Source: Marinobacter daepoensis DSM 16072 (GTDB taxonomy: Bacteria > Pseudomonadota > Gammaproteobacteria > Pseudomonadales > Oleiphilaceae). Taken from it: DNA of 64,000 nucleotides. This document shows positions 8,175-20,133 of the stretch, one piece after another (the first letter of the stretch is position 1; the number at the start of each line of letters is the position of its first letter). The stretch lies in contig NZ_ATWI01000008.1 in the NCBI RefSeq assembly GCF_000421165.1, forward strand, positions 558,001 to 622,000, given 5' to 3'. The notes under the pieces were generated by a model. It saw nothing but the letters and a program-made list of their open reading frames with translations. It was not told the DNA's origin and ran no database searches. A program made the translations under genes and the position numbers.

Positions 8175-9965
8175 ATGGCTGATTATCAGGCACCCCTTCG
8201 TGACATGCGTTTCGTTCTGAACGAAGTGTTTGACGCGCCTTCGTTGTGGGCGTCCTTGCCCAAAATTGCAGAAAACGTGGATCCCGACACGGCCGACGCC
8301 ATTCTGGAAGAGGCTGGTAAAATCACCAGCGGCGTACTGGCACCCCTGAACCGTGAAGCGGATGAGCAGGGTTGTAAGTGGAATGAGGGTGAAGTAACCA
8401 GTCCTGAAGGCTTCAAGGAAGCCTACCAGACCATCGTTGAAGGTGGCTGGAATGGTCTGGGTGGTAACCCGGAGTTTGGTGGGATGGGTATGCCCAAGAC
8501 TCTGGTCGCTCAGTTTGAAGAAATGATGCAGGGCGCCAACATGGCTTTTGGTCTGGCCCCGATGCTGACTGCAGGTGCGTGCCTGGCGCTGGATGCTCAC
8601 GGCAGTCAGGAACTGAAAGAAAAATATCTGCCCAACATGTATTCCGGCGTTTGGTCTGGTGCCATGGACCTGACTGAGCCCCATGCGGGCACGGATCTGG
8701 GCATCATCCGCACCAAAGCGGAGCCGAATGGCGATGGGTCCTTCAATGTGACTGGCACCAAGATTTTTATTACCTGGGGCGAGCACGACATGGCGGAGAA
8801 CATCATTCATCTGGTGTTGGCCAAGCTGCCCGACGCACCGAAGGGACCCAAAGGCATTTCCCTGTTCCTGGTGCCGAAGTTTATGGTGAATGACGATGGT
8901 TCTCTGGGCGAGCGGAATCAGTTCAGCTGCGGTTCCATTGAGAAGAAAATGGGTATCAAAGGTTCTGCCACCTGTGTGATGAACTTTGATGGCGCCAAAG
9001 GCTGGTTGGTTGGCGAAGAGAACAAAGGCCTGGCGGCCATGTTCACCATGATGAACTACGAGCGTCTGGGCGTGGGTATCCAGGGCATTGGTGCCGCAGA
9101 GGCCTCCCTGCAAAGCGCTCGGGAGTATGCCAGCGACCGCATCCAGAGCCGTGCACCGACCGGTGCCCAGCAGCCTGAAAAGGCAGCCGACCCGATTCTG
9201 GTGCATCCTGACGTGCGTCGTATGCTGATGACTATGAAGAGCTACGTTGAAGGCGGTCGTACTTTCTCGACCTATGTGGCTCAGTGGCTGGATATCTCCA
9301 AATACTCGGATAACGACGAGCAGCGCAAGCACGCTGAAGGCATGGTTGCCCTGCTGACACCGGTGGCCAAGGCTTTCCTGACCGACCGTGGCCTGGATAC
9401 CACCATCATTGGCCAGCAGGTCTTCGGTGGTCACGGCTTCATCCGGGAGTGGGGGCAGGAGCAACTGGTGCGTGACTGCCGGATCACCCAGATCTATGAA
9501 GGCACCAATGGCATCCAGGCAATGGACCTGATGGGTCGTAAAGTGGTTGGCAGCCAGGGCAAGCTGTATGAACTGTTTGCCCAGGACGTTGCCGCCTTCA
9601 TTGAAGCCAATAGCGGCGACGATGCCCTGCGGCCATATCTGGAGCCGCTTGCGGCTTCCTTGGAGCGTCTGTCAGACGTTACCGAGCATGTGGTGAAGCA
9701 GGCGTCTGAGAACCCCGAAGCCGTTGGTGCTGCTGCGGTGGATTACCTCGACATGTTTGGCTACACCGCGCTGGCGTACATGTGGGCAAAAGTGGTTAAA
9801 GCTGCCGCACCGAAAGCCGAAGGTGACACCTCTGGCTTCTACACCGGCAAGCTGAAAACAGCTCGTTTCTATTTCGATCGCCTGTTGCCGAAGACCGTGT
9901 CTCTGGCCGAAGGCATTCGTAGTGGTAGTGAAGCTATGATGGCGCCGGCAGCGAACGAAATCTGA
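8175..9965 (+). CDS. acyl-CoA dehydrogenase with C-terminal extension domain (second copy)
   Basis: This 596-residue paralogue of the preceding enzyme has the same domain order and the same N-terminal signature (MADYQAPLRDMRFVLNEVF). The catalytic Glu442 is in IYEGTNGIQAMDL, and the FAD/substrate motif is MDLTEPHAGTDLGIIRTKAEP. Each gene has its own terminator, and 155 bp of leader separates the previous terminator from this start, so the two are probably separately transcribed. The ATG follows TTGGAGAGTTTTAC, a good ribosome binding site. Divergence between the copies suggests different acyl chain lengths; that is inference. Confidence 0.93.
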   Translation: MADYQAPLRDMRFVLNEVFDAPSLWASLPKIAENVDPDTADAILEEAGKITSGVLAPLNREADEQGCKWNEGEVTSPEGFKEAYQTIVEGGWNGLGGNPEFGGMGMPKTLVAQFEEMMQGANMAFGLAPMLTAGACLALDAHGSQELKEKYLPNMYSGVWSGAMDLTEPHAGTDLGIIRTKAEPNGDGSFNVTGTKIFITWGEHDMAENIIHLVLAKLPDAPKGPKGISLFLVPKFMVNDDGSLGERNQFSCGSIEKKMGIKGSATCVMNFDGAKGWLVGEENKGLAAMFTMMNYERLGVGIQGIGAAEASLQSAREYASDRIQSRAPTGAQQPEKAADPILVHPDVRRMLMTMKSYVEGGRTFSTYVAQWLDISKYSDNDEQRKHAEGMVALLTPVAKAFLTDRGLDTTIIGQQVFGGHGFIREWGQEQLVRDCRITQIYEGTNGIQAMDLMGRKVVGSQGKLYELFAQDVAAFIEANSGDDALRPYLEPLAASLERLSDVTEHVVKQASENPEAVGAAAVDYLDMFGYTALAYMWAKVVKAAAPKAEGDTSGFYTGKLKTARFYFDRLLPKTVSLAEGIRSGSEAMMAPAANEI

Positions 9966-9986
9966 TCCGATTTCTGAAGCCGGAAC

Positions 9987-10017
9987 AAAAAAGCAGGCCT
10001 TGATGGCCTGCTTTTTT
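9987..10017 (+). terminator. rho-independent terminator
   Basis: A perfect 13-bp inverted repeat AAAAAAGCAGGCC (9987-9999) pairs with GGCCTGCTTTTTT (10005-10017), with a 5-nt loop. It follows the second acyl-CoA dehydrogenase gene and ends in a T run. Confidence 0.94.
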
Positions 10018-10059
10018 ATTTCTTGTTCCTGTGTTTGGAGCGGGGCTCTGGGCGAAGCA

Positions 10060-10695
10060 TCAAAGACGCTCGATCAGCCCGGGATTCGCCACAAACGGAT
10101 TCTCGTTACCCTGAATCTCGGTGACTCGCTTGTGTCGACTTAATTCCCGGTCGTCTGGCGGGTCCAATTTACTCCAGCCCTTTAACACGGGGGTTGCTCC
10201 CAGCCAGGGCAGGCCATAAGTGTCCACCATGTAAGCCATGGTGCGAGCCACATCCCCCTTCACACGCTCGGGCGGCTCAAAGAACTGGGCGCTTTCCCTG
10301 ATGCCACACTCATCGGCGCCGGTGGTATCGCCCAGGTTTTCGTACCGTGCGTTGCGCCTGCGCATTTCGATGCGGGTTCTGACGGGCACCATGTTGTGGA
10401 GATCCGAGGTAATTTGCCGGTACCGGTTATCCTGGCGGCACTGGGACGCCGTCCCGCAATCCAGGGCGGTGCGAATATCGGCCAGCGGATAGATGTAGCC
10501 GTCGCTCATTACAAACCCTTTCCCGGAGAAAGCGGTGTCGCAAAAGAAAGAGGAGCCGCCTTCAGCGTAAAGGTTACCCCAGAATTCGTTGTCGATGACT
10601 TGCTGAGGGTCGCTGAAGCGAGTGTTCTGGCCAACCACCAATCCTGTGGTCAGTGTCATTGAAAGGGTAATGAAGAGAGTGGTTATTTTTTTCAT
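10060..10695 (-). CDS. endA: secreted endonuclease I family nuclease
   Basis: The mature domain carries the endonuclease I (EndA/Vvn) signatures: DLHNMVPV with the catalytic histidine, ERVKGDVARTMAYM, and the terminal RHKRVTEIQGNENPF segment. The ATG at 10695 gives a typical signal peptide (MKKITTLFITLSMTLTTGLVV), so the enzyme should act in the periplasm or outside, degrading DNA and possibly RNA. An upstream in-frame start exists but would bury the signal peptide. Six Cys residues in the mature part are consistent with disulfides. It is a single-gene unit on the minus strand. Confidence 0.88.
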   Translation of the reverse strand: MKKITTLFITLSMTLTTGLVVGQNTRFSDPQQVIDNEFWGNLYAEGGSSFFCDTAFSGKGFVMSDGYIYPLADIRTALDCGTASQCRQDNRYRQITSDLHNMVPVRTRIEMRRRNARYENLGDTTGADECGIRESAQFFEPPERVKGDVARTMAYMVDTYGLPWLGATPVLKGWSKLDPPDDRELSRHKRVTEIQGNENPFVANPGLIERL

Positions 10696-10763
10696 ATGAC
10701 CGTTATACCTCACAGCACGTACCATACGCCGTGGCCAGCCAGACGACTGGTTGCTGGCGAAAC

Positions 10764-10795
10764 GAACAGTTCGACAAAATTATGACGAACTGTTC
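10764..10795. promoter_or_regulatory. perfect 10-bp inverted repeat upstream of the endonuclease gene
   Basis: GAACAGTTCG (10764-10773) and CGAACTGTTC (10786-10795) are perfect inverted arms around a 12-bp AT-rich spacer, 69 bp upstream of the endonuclease start. A T run is absent, so a dimeric repressor or activator site is more likely than a terminator. A second weaker repeat, GGCACAGG/CCTGTGCC (10815-10848), lies further upstream. Regulator unknown. Confidence 0.45.
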
Positions 10796-10884
10796 AGTCT
10801 TTGCTGTGAAGTATGGCACAGGTGGTGTGAGACAAAAGCCCCTGTGCCGGTTCCAGTGTGGCTATTTGTTAACCAGTTAACGAA

Positions 10885-11148
10885 CTATTTCAGTTTGTTT
10901 CGAATGTTCTGGTAGCCGGTTTTCAGCTCTTCTCCCAGTTTCTTCGCAGTTTCCCTGGCTTCATGGCTGGCGTCTTCGGCATCGTGAACGATCTGGTCAA
11001 GTTTGGTGCGAAATCGATCCCAGTCCTGTTCCAGATCGTCCCACTCATCCTTCACATCTTCCTTTGCAAGGTGCAGCTGGACCCGGGCTTCATCGCGGTA
11101 TTGTTTGATCTTTTCTGACAGCTTCTTGAAATCGTCTTGCAGACTCAT
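10885..11148 (-). CDS. small coiled-coil protein of unknown function
   Basis: The 87-residue product, MSLQDDFKKLSEKIKQ onward, is almost wholly charged amphipathic helix with heptad-like spacing and no Cys. It has neither a signal peptide nor a membrane segment. Such apolipoprotein-like or YtxH-like small helical proteins are common and poorly characterised. The ATG at 11148 is preferred over an upstream in-frame codon because the region before it is non-helical and atypical. It lies 103 bp downstream of holA on the same strand. I do not recognise a function. Confidence 0.7.
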   Translation of the reverse strand: MSLQDDFKKLSEKIKQYRDEARVQLHLAKEDVKDEWDDLEQDWDRFRTKLDQIVHDAEDASHEARETAKKLGEELKTGYQNIRNKLK

Positions 11149-11251
11149 GGGTATGTTCCTTCCCTGATTAGGTTGGAGTTCTACAATGCGCCGGAAGTTC
11201 AAAATGTGTCAAGGTGTCAGTTCACCACTGGGGCACTGGTTTTGATGCAGG

Positions 11252-12265
11252 TCAGCTATTCTGAGGGCCCGCGAGCGCTGCCGACAGGTCGCGAAGGTAA
11301 TGCCAGGGGGGGAGGTCGTCGAAGCCTTTTGCGGCCCGGTCAGTGTAACTGCAAAGGTTGATGGCCTGGTGAACCTGGCTCATTGAGAGGCGCCGGGCGG
11401 CTTGCTGTATGGCTGATGAGCGTTTGGGCTGGAAAACACCGCGCTTTTTCAAAAAGCCTGCCGGGTTTTCGCCCCGGGGCAGGGCGGTTTTCAGTTCAGC
11501 GATCAGGTGGAGGTCGCGAACCAGGACGGTCAGCAGCCCTAATGGGTTTTCACCTTCCTGTTCCAGAACGCCGATCATCCGGCAAGCGTGTACCGCTTTG
11601 CCTGACAGGATTTCTGTGACCAGCTCAAATCCATTGAAGCGGGCGCTGTCCTGAACGGCCTGCTCCACGGTTTCTTCATCAATGGTTTTGCCGTGGGTGA
11701 GCAGAGCCAGGCGATCCAGTTCCTGGCTGGCCGCGAGCAGGTTGCCCTCGAGTCGCTCGGCGAGAATTTCCAGAGCGCCGCGGGTCAGGCTAAGCTCCTT
11801 GGCATTGGCGCGTTGCTGGAGCCAGCCCGGAAATTTCTCTGCCTCTACCGGCCAGACCGGTATATGAACCCCGTGCCCTTGCAGCTCCTTGTACCATTTT
11901 CGTTTGGTCTCGGCAGCATCCAGTCGTGCACTGATCAGAAGCAGGATGACGTCTTCCGGCGGAGCCTGAAGAACTTGCTCGAGTACCCGGCGGCCATCTC
12001 CCAGCTTACCAGTCGGAAGATGGATCTCGATCCGCCGCTTTTCGGCAAACAGAGACAGGGCGTTGCACTCGTCGGCCACGGTATTCCAGTCAAGCTGGTT
12101 GTCCGCGTGAAAGGTGAGCCTGTCCTGATATCCGGCCTTTCGTGCTGCGGCCCGTATCTGATCGCAACACTCCTGAACCAGTAAAGGTTCATCACCGGAG
12201 ATCAGGTACACCGAAGCCAGGCCTTTCTTCAGTAATTGAGGGAGTTGGCCGGGCTGGGTTTTCAT
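11252..12265 (-). CDS. holA: DNA polymerase III subunit delta
   Basis: HolA is the clamp-loader subunit that opens the beta sliding clamp. The sequence has the delta hallmarks: an N-terminal LLKKGLASVYLISGDEPLLVQE strand-loop, the RIEIHLPTGKLG segment in domain I, and the C-terminal helical DLHLIAELK and YTDRAAKGFD motifs. At 337 residues it is of normal length. Its start overlaps the lptE stop by 4 nt. The order leuS-lptE-holA is the classic gammaproteobacterial arrangement, which also supports the call. Confidence 0.95.
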   Translation of the reverse strand: MKTQPGQLPQLLKKGLASVYLISGDEPLLVQECCDQIRAAARKAGYQDRLTFHADNQLDWNTVADECNALSLFAEKRRIEIHLPTGKLGDGRRVLEQVLQAPPEDVILLLISARLDAAETKRKWYKELQGHGVHIPVWPVEAEKFPGWLQQRANAKELSLTRGALEILAERLEGNLLAASQELDRLALLTHGKTIDEETVEQAVQDSARFNGFELVTEILSGKAVHACRMIGVLEQEGENPLGLLTVLVRDLHLIAELKTALPRGENPAGFLKKRGVFQPKRSSAIQQAARRLSMSQVHQAINLCSYTDRAAKGFDDLPPWHYLRDLSAALAGPQNS

Positions 12266-12828
12266 GGAGTTTCCGGGTCTTTTTCGGTGTTGCTGTGCTC
12301 ATCGATCAGGGCCTGGATGCGTTGCTCAGTCATCGGCGCCAATCGGAAAATGACCTGCTGGGCGAGGCGATCACCAAGTTGACGCCGCAGTTCTTCTTCC
12401 TCGCGTTGTTTGGCCAGAACGTTGGTTTCGTCGTAGCGGTAGGTCTCGCTGGTATTCAGGTCAGTCGGGGCCAGCAAGGGGATTTGCTGTGCAGTGACCA
12501 GCTCCATAGTGACGGTATGGCGAAGGATGTACTCGGCCGCGGCCGCCTGCGCGGTAATGGCGGAAGCACGACGGTCCTGACGGTAACCGGACAGGCGTAG
12601 AATATAATCGGCCTCGCGGGCGCCTTTCAACTCAACTCCGCCCAGTTCCAGTTGCTCTCTCAGGCTCTGGCAGAACTCTCCGGGCATGCTCCGGGAACAT
12701 TCAACCGCCAGCGGTTGCACGGCGGCGGGAACCGGTGAGCTGCCCCGCAACTGAAAGCCACAGCCGGCCAGGGCCGCTAGCAGTGCCAGTAAGCCTGGTT
12801 TGATCAGTGCGGGGACAGAGTTCAGCAT
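12262..12828 (-). CDS. lptE: LPS-assembly lipoprotein LptE
   Basis: LptE is the outer-membrane lipoprotein that plugs the LptD barrel and helps insert LPS into the outer leaflet. The N terminus is a lipoprotein signal with a lipobox LAGCG and modified Cys23, followed by GFQLRG, typical of LptE (RlpB). The mature part ends in the usual basic/acidic helix with RIQALIDEH. Length is 188 residues. It overlaps holA by 4 nt and starts immediately after the leuS stop. Its partners LptA, LptB and LptC are encoded at about 52.5-54.3 kb; LptD and LptFG are not in this window. Confidence 0.94.
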   Translation of the reverse strand: MLNSVPALIKPGLLALLAALAGCGFQLRGSSPVPAAVQPLAVECSRSMPGEFCQSLREQLELGGVELKGAREADYILRLSGYRQDRRASAITAQAAAAEYILRHTVTMELVTAQQIPLLAPTDLNTSETYRYDETNVLAKQREEEELRRQLGDRLAQQVIFRLAPMTEQRIQALIDEHSNTEKDPETP

Positions 12829-12829
12829 C

Positions 12830-15442
<2,613 letters not shown>

Positions 15443-15624
15443 TCAGACTGGTGTTCGAAAAGGGCAGTCATTCTAACGTACCCGGCGCATTACAGGTAGT
15501 CTGCCAAATTGGCGGAGTTGTGCCAGACTTGGAATAGGTCGGAGGTTTTCGAAGGTTGGAGGCTCCTTAACACGGGGCGTCGAGGCTTCGACCCTGGCAT
15601 CAAAACAGACGTAAAGGAGCCGAT

Positions 15625-16173
15625 ATGACCGAGCCAGAGCGCAGTCACCTCTCCGGAAAAGCCCTCGAGGCTTATGACAGAATGCTTGAACGGGTGCAAA
15701 TGCGCCTGCGCGAGCTCCAGCAAACATCGCTGCAAACGCTGGAGGAAGAAGTACAGAAAGCCGTTGAAGTCGAATATGAGCTTGAGGAGATGACCCGCGA
15801 AGAGGCGGATCTTCTGGGGGCCTATCTGCGGCGGGATCTGGAACACTTGCTGCACTTCGTGGAGGAAACCGGGGAAGGTCTGGGAGAATGGCTGCAGCTG
15901 GATATCGCGTTACTGGAACACACGCTGGCCGACCGCCTTCTGTCCGTGGCCGACCAGACGCTGGTAGACACTCTTGAGCTCAGGCAGAAGCTGGAGAATG
16001 AGGACGTCAGCCACTACATTTCAGGCGAGGTAGCGACCGCAGGCATGTTTCGGTGCCTGAACTGCAATCACATGCTGTGCCTTACCAAGACCAGCCACCT
16101 TCATCCGTGTGAGGCCTGCGGCTCACACTACTTTGAGCGGGTGACCAGCCGCTGGCCTCCGAAGGAAGAGTAA
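15625..16173 (+). CDS. DUF1451 zinc ribbon protein (YbeL-like)
   Basis: The 182-residue protein has a long charged helical N-terminal region (about 1-125) and a C-terminal zinc ribbon with C144-x2-C147 and C162-x2-C165. This is the architecture of the DUF1451 family represented by E. coli YbeL, which is likewise encoded divergent from leuS. Its molecular function is not known. The ATG follows AAAGGAG with good spacing. Cytoplasmic location is inferred from the lack of a signal or membrane segment. Confidence 0.88.
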   Translation: MTEPERSHLSGKALEAYDRMLERVQMRLRELQQTSLQTLEEEVQKAVEVEYELEEMTREEADLLGAYLRRDLEHLLHFVEETGEGLGEWLQLDIALLEHTLADRLLSVADQTLVDTLELRQKLENEDVSHYISGEVATAGMFRCLNCNHMLCLTKTSHLHPCEACGSHYFERVTSRWPPKEE

Positions 16174-16187
16174 GAGTGGCGGAGGTA

Positions 16188-17732
16188 TTAATTTGCTGGA
16201 ATCACACGCTCCCGCACAAAGACAATAAGGATTAGCGCTAGGGTCAGAACCGGCCAGGAGCCGGTCTGCATGTAGGGGGTGTTGCCTGTTGCCGTATAGA
16301 ACTCCCCGGTAAGGACCGCACGCTGAAACTGGGGGATTCGCTCGGTAATCTGACCTTTGTGATCGATGATCGCTGTGACGCCGTTATTGGTGCCCCGAAG
16401 CATATACCGGCCGGTTTCCAGAGCGCGCATGCGGGCAATCTGGAGGTGCTGCAAGGGGCCGATGGAGTCGCCAAACCAGCCGTCGTTGCTGATGGTCAGC
16501 AGCAATTCGGTGTTGCGGGCGTTGATGGCTGCGAAATCGGGGTAGGCAACTTCATAACAGACGTAGGGGGTAATGTTCATGCCGCTGCTGGCCAGTGGCG
16601 ACTGATCTTTCGGGCCGGGTGAAAAACTGCTCATGGGCAGATCAAAAAATCCGATCAGCCCCCGCAACAGCCCTTCAAGAGGGACGTATTCGCCGAAAGG
16701 GACGAGCTTTTGCTTGTGGTACATGCCCTCGCCCTTGCCAATAGCCATGATGCTGTTGTGGAAAGTGTAGTCTTCCGTCTGGCTGCTGTATCCGTACCAG
16801 GGGATACCGGTAATCAGCGTGCTGTTCTCTCCCAGCTTTTCCCGGATGTGCTCGATGACTGGCCCGGCCTGGTCCTGAGGGATGGGGATGGCGGTCTCTG
16901 GCCAGAGAATGAGGTCGGTTTCCCAGTAGGGTTCGGTCATGCCGAGATACGTCACGATCTGGTCGCGTAGAAAGTCCGGATCCCACTTGATTTGCTGGGG
17001 GATATTGCCTTGCATGGCGGCAAAGCTGAGAGGTTCCTTGCCAAGCTCGGTCCAGTCGGTTGCTTTCAGGGCCGGTGCGATAAACCAGGGCAGGAGAGCT
17101 GCCACTGTTACTGCGCTGGCGGAGACTTTCCGGCCGGATTGAGTCAGCCACCAGGCGCCGTAAATGGCAACGGCCGTTGTGGTAATCCAGAACGTGATTC
17201 CGTGCACGCCAGTAATGGGCGCCAAGCCGCCCAGAGGGCCGTCGGTATGCGCGGTTCCCAGATACAACCATGGGAAGCCGGTCAGCAGCCAGCCTCTCAG
17301 CCAGTCGCTGAGAATCCATATGGCCGGGAACAGAAGGAGCCGGCGTGGGGCACTGGATTTTGTGAGCTTGCCCCAGAACCAGAAGGCCAGTCCGTGGAAG
17401 AGTGCCAGGCCGGCAATGAACACGACCATCAGGGCGATGGCGAGCGGGATGGAGGTGTTGCCGTGCTCGCTGATACTGACGTAGATCCAGCTGGCACCTG
17501 AGGCAAACAGGCCAAGCCCTACCAGCCAGCCAGACCGGAAGAGCTTTTCCGGCGCCTGGTTTACGGTGATGAGCAGGATCATGAACACGGATAATGGACC
17601 CAGCCACCACAGATAGAAAGGTGACAGTGTCAGAGTTTGCAGGGCGCCGGCAATCATCAGAATTGCGGCGCTCAGCCATTTCCGTGTGGTAAACGGGAAG
17701 TTCAGCGGGTGGTGTTCGGGCTCATGACTCAC
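16188..17732 (-). CDS. lnt: apolipoprotein N-acyltransferase
   Basis: Lnt adds the third acyl chain to the N-terminal Cys of lipoproteins at the periplasmic face of the inner membrane. About six hydrophobic segments occupy roughly residues 15-215, followed by a nitrilase-like domain. That domain carries the catalytic Glu in LILWPETAIP, the Lys in KQKLVPFGEYVP and the Cys in VCYEVAYP. A last membrane segment lies near the C terminus (VLTLALILIVF). Length 514 is typical. The gene overlaps corC by 11 nt in the block ybeZ-ybeY-corC-lnt. Confidence 0.96.
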   Translation of the reverse strand: MSHEPEHHPLNFPFTTRKWLSAAILMIAGALQTLTLSPFYLWWLGPLSVFMILLITVNQAPEKLFRSGWLVGLGLFASGASWIYVSISEHGNTSIPLAIALMVVFIAGLALFHGLAFWFWGKLTKSSAPRRLLLFPAIWILSDWLRGWLLTGFPWLYLGTAHTDGPLGGLAPITGVHGITFWITTTAVAIYGAWWLTQSGRKVSASAVTVAALLPWFIAPALKATDWTELGKEPLSFAAMQGNIPQQIKWDPDFLRDQIVTYLGMTEPYWETDLILWPETAIPIPQDQAGPVIEHIREKLGENSTLITGIPWYGYSSQTEDYTFHNSIMAIGKGEGMYHKQKLVPFGEYVPLEGLLRGLIGFFDLPMSSFSPGPKDQSPLASSGMNITPYVCYEVAYPDFAAINARNTELLLTISNDGWFGDSIGPLQHLQIARMRALETGRYMLRGTNNGVTAIIDHKGQITERIPQFQRAVLTGEFYTATGNTPYMQTGSWPVLTLALILIVFVRERVIPAN

Positions 17733-18567
17733 TGCGGGTTACCTGCAACAGACGGATGACTCGGTTATCGGCGTTGGCAATGGTAAACTGCAGGCCGCCG
17801 AATTCAACCGCTTCGCCCCGTCTGGGCAGATGACCAAACTCTTTGAGTACCAGCCCGCCAATGGTGTCGAACTCTTCTTCGTCCATCTCCGTCTGGAAGA
17901 ACTCATTGAAGTCGTCAACGGGGGTGACGGCTTTTACCGCGAAGGTGCCGTCGCCCCGGGCCTTGATGTGGGTTTCTTCATCGAAGTCATGTTCGTCTTC
18001 GATCTCGCCAACAATCTGTTCCAGCACGTCCTCAATGGTGATCAGCCCGGCGGTTCCGCCATACTCATCGACGACGATCGCCATGTGATTGCGGTTTTCC
18101 TTGAATTCTTTCAGCAACTGGTTCAGTCGCTTACTCTCGGGGACAAAGTTCGGAGGGCGCAGAATCTCGCGGATCTGGTTCCAGTTCAGGTCATTGTTTA
18201 GCGCAAGAGGCAGAAGGTCCTTGGCCAGCAAGACGCCAATCACGTCGTCCTGGCTTTCCCCAATAACAGGGAACCGACTGTGAGCGGATGCGATGATTTC
18301 AGGCAAGAACTCTTTGGGTTCCTGAGAGGCTTTTACTGTGATCATCTGGGAGCGGGGGATCATGATTTCATCCACTCGCATATCGATCACCTGCATGGCA
18401 CCTTCGATGATGCTCATGGAATCGGCGTCGACAATGTTCTGGGATTCGGCATCCCGCAAGATTTCCAGTACGTCCTCAACGGACTCAGGCTCACTGGAAA
18501 AAGCCTGTGATATACGCTCCAGCCAGGACTTACTGCCCTGGCTGCGACTCGACTGGTCGTCGCTCAT
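17722..18567 (-). CDS. corC: CBS-domain protein CorC (YbeX)
   Basis: Two CBS domains (around residues 70-190; [12 protein letters not shown] and [28 protein letters not shown]) are followed by a C-terminal CorC_HlyC transporter-associated domain ending in [12 protein letters not shown]. The protein lacks the DUF21 membrane domain, so it matches the soluble YbeX/CorC type associated with magnesium and cobalt efflux or with ribosome metabolism. It overlaps ybeY by 4 nt and lnt by 11 nt. Confidence 0.94.
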   Translation of the reverse strand: MSDDQSSRSQGSKSWLERISQAFSSEPESVEDVLEILRDAESQNIVDADSMSIIEGAMQVIDMRVDEIMIPRSQMITVKASQEPKEFLPEIIASAHSRFPVIGESQDDVIGVLLAKDLLPLALNNDLNWNQIREILRPPNFVPESKRLNQLLKEFKENRNHMAIVVDEYGGTAGLITIEDVLEQIVGEIEDEHDFDEETHIKARGDGTFAVKAVTPVDDFNEFFQTEMDEEEFDTIGGLVLKEFGHLPRRGEAVEFGGLQFTIANADNRVIRLLQVTRSES

Positions 18568-19037
18568 GAGTCTGGTTCCGTTTCCTCTGCTTCATAAGGG
18601 TTCGCAAATCCGAGCTGCGAGAGCAATCGGATTTCGAGGGCTTCCATGACCTCGGCATCTTTGTCTTCAATATGATCATAGCCCTGAAGGTGGAGCATGC
18701 CATGCACCACCATGTGAGCCCAGTGGGCATCGGGTGCTTTTTGTTGCTCCCGTGCTTCTTGTTCGACAACTGGCGCGCAAATCACGAGATCTCCGGCCAA
18801 TGGCACCGTTATACCCGCTGGTGCTTCAAATGGGAAGGACAAAACATTGGTGGGTTTGTCCTTCCCTCGGTATTGGTGATTCAGTTCCCGGCTTTCCTGA
18901 TTGTCGACAATACGGATTGTGACTTCCGATGCGTCGTCGCCCAGCCAGGCTTTCTCAGCCCAGGCATGAATGGCGTCTTCAGCGGGCACGGTTTCGTTCT
19001 CAAACACACGCTGGAAATCCACCGTCAGTTTGCTCAT
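18564..19037 (-). CDS. ybeY: endoribonuclease YbeY
   Basis: YbeY is a zinc-dependent RNase involved in 16S rRNA 3-prime maturation and ribosome quality control. The metal motif [11 protein letters not shown] is present with H112, H116 and H122. The upstream strand [16 protein letters not shown] is also characteristic. Length 157 is normal. The start overlaps the ybeZ stop by 4 nt and the stop overlaps the corC start by 4 nt, indicating tight coupling. Confidence 0.97.
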   Translation of the reverse strand: MSKLTVDFQRVFENETVPAEDAIHAWAEKAWLGDDASEVTIRIVDNQESRELNHQYRGKDKPTNVLSFPFEAPAGITVPLAGDLVICAPVVEQEAREQQKAPDAHWAHMVVHGMLHLQGYDHIEDKDAEVMEALEIRLLSQLGFANPYEAEETEPDS

Positions 19038-20020
19038 TGGCCAGATGTGCTCCCGTCATCGAAAGCATCGTACGCTTCCACAATTCGCTGAACCAGAGGA
19101 TGGCGAACCACGTCCTTGGCCTCGAACCGGGTGAAACCAATGCCCGGGACTTTGCTCAGAACGCCAGCGGCATGGATCAGGCCAGAGTTTTGGCCGCGGG
19201 GCAGGTCTATCTGGGTGGCGTCCCCGGTAATCACGGCGGTGGAGCCGAAACCGATCCGGGTAAGAAACATTTTCATCTGCTCCCGGGTGGTGTTCTGACT
19301 TTCGTCCAGAATAATAAACGAATTGTTCAGAGTACGGCCCCGCATAAACGCCAATGGCGCAATTTCGATCACGCTTTTCTCGATCAGCCGGGTGACCTGA
19401 TCAAACCCAAGCATCTCGTAAAGGGCGTCGTAGAGCGGCCGCAAGTATGGGTCGACCTTCTGGGCGAGGTCGCCGGGCAGGAAGCCCAGCTTTTCGCCTG
19501 CCTCTACCGCAGGGCGGACCAGCAGAATCCGTTTTACCTGCTCGTCTTTCAGGGCTTCTACCGCGCAGGCGACGGCCAACCAGGTTTTGCCTGTCCCGGC
19601 AGGCCCGATACCGAAATTGATATCGTGTGTGCGGATGCTGTGCACATACTTCTGCTGGTTCTGGCCCCGGGGTTTGGCTGTGAGCTTTGGTGTTTTGATG
19701 ACCGTGACCTGTCCCTCATCATAGGGAACGTCTCCCGGCAGTCGCTCCAGACCGGTTTCGCGAATAAACAGGTGTACGGTATCGGGCGGAATGTCGTCAC
19801 TGGCCTCGGTTTCCCGGTACAGGTGCCGGATGACCTCGGTGGCCGCGGCCACTTTTTCCGTGTTGCCTTCAACGCGGAAGTGATGTCCTCTCCGGCCGAC
19901 TTTCACTTGCAGGCGTTGTTCGATCATTTTCAGATGTTCGTCAAACTGCCCGCACAGGGTTGCCAGGCGGCGCTGGTCCACCGGGTGCAGGTCAAATTGT
20001 CTGGTATCGTGAGTGTTCAA
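19034..20020 (-). CDS. ybeZ: PhoH-like ATPase YbeZ
   Basis: This is a PhoH-family P-loop ATPase, a partner of YbeY in RNA metabolism. The N-terminal part is KH-like ([14 protein letters not shown]). Walker A is GPAGTGKT at residues 139-146, and the Walker B region is [13 protein letters not shown]. Length is 328. It is the first gene of ybeZ-ybeY-corC-lnt; miaB lies 113 bp upstream on the same strand, as in many gammaproteobacteria. Confidence 0.96.
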   Translation of the reverse strand: MNTHDTRQFDLHPVDQRRLATLCGQFDEHLKMIEQRLQVKVGRRGHHFRVEGNTEKVAAATEVIRHLYRETEASDDIPPDTVHLFIRETGLERLPGDVPYDEGQVTVIKTPKLTAKPRGQNQQKYVHSIRTHDINFGIGPAGTGKTWLAVACAVEALKDEQVKRILLVRPAVEAGEKLGFLPGDLAQKVDPYLRPLYDALYEMLGFDQVTRLIEKSVIEIAPLAFMRGRTLNNSFIILDESQNTTREQMKMFLTRIGFGSTAVITGDATQIDLPRGQNSGLIHAAGVLSKVPGIGFTRFEAKDVVRHPLVQRIVEAYDAFDDGSTSGQ

Positions 20021-20133
20021 TCTTGCTCCGTTCGGTGTTGCTCTCCGGGTTTAGTCTGCCGGGAGTATGTCTTTCAGTTCTGGCGTGCCGCACGCTGCCC
20101 GGCTCCAAACAAAGAGCACGTACGTTCCAGCGT

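Noticed and set aside
7806-9464. 552-codon open frame on the minus strand
   Set aside because: Antisense to the second acyl-CoA dehydrogenase gene, and it crosses the terminator and leader between the two genes; composition is that of a shadow frame.
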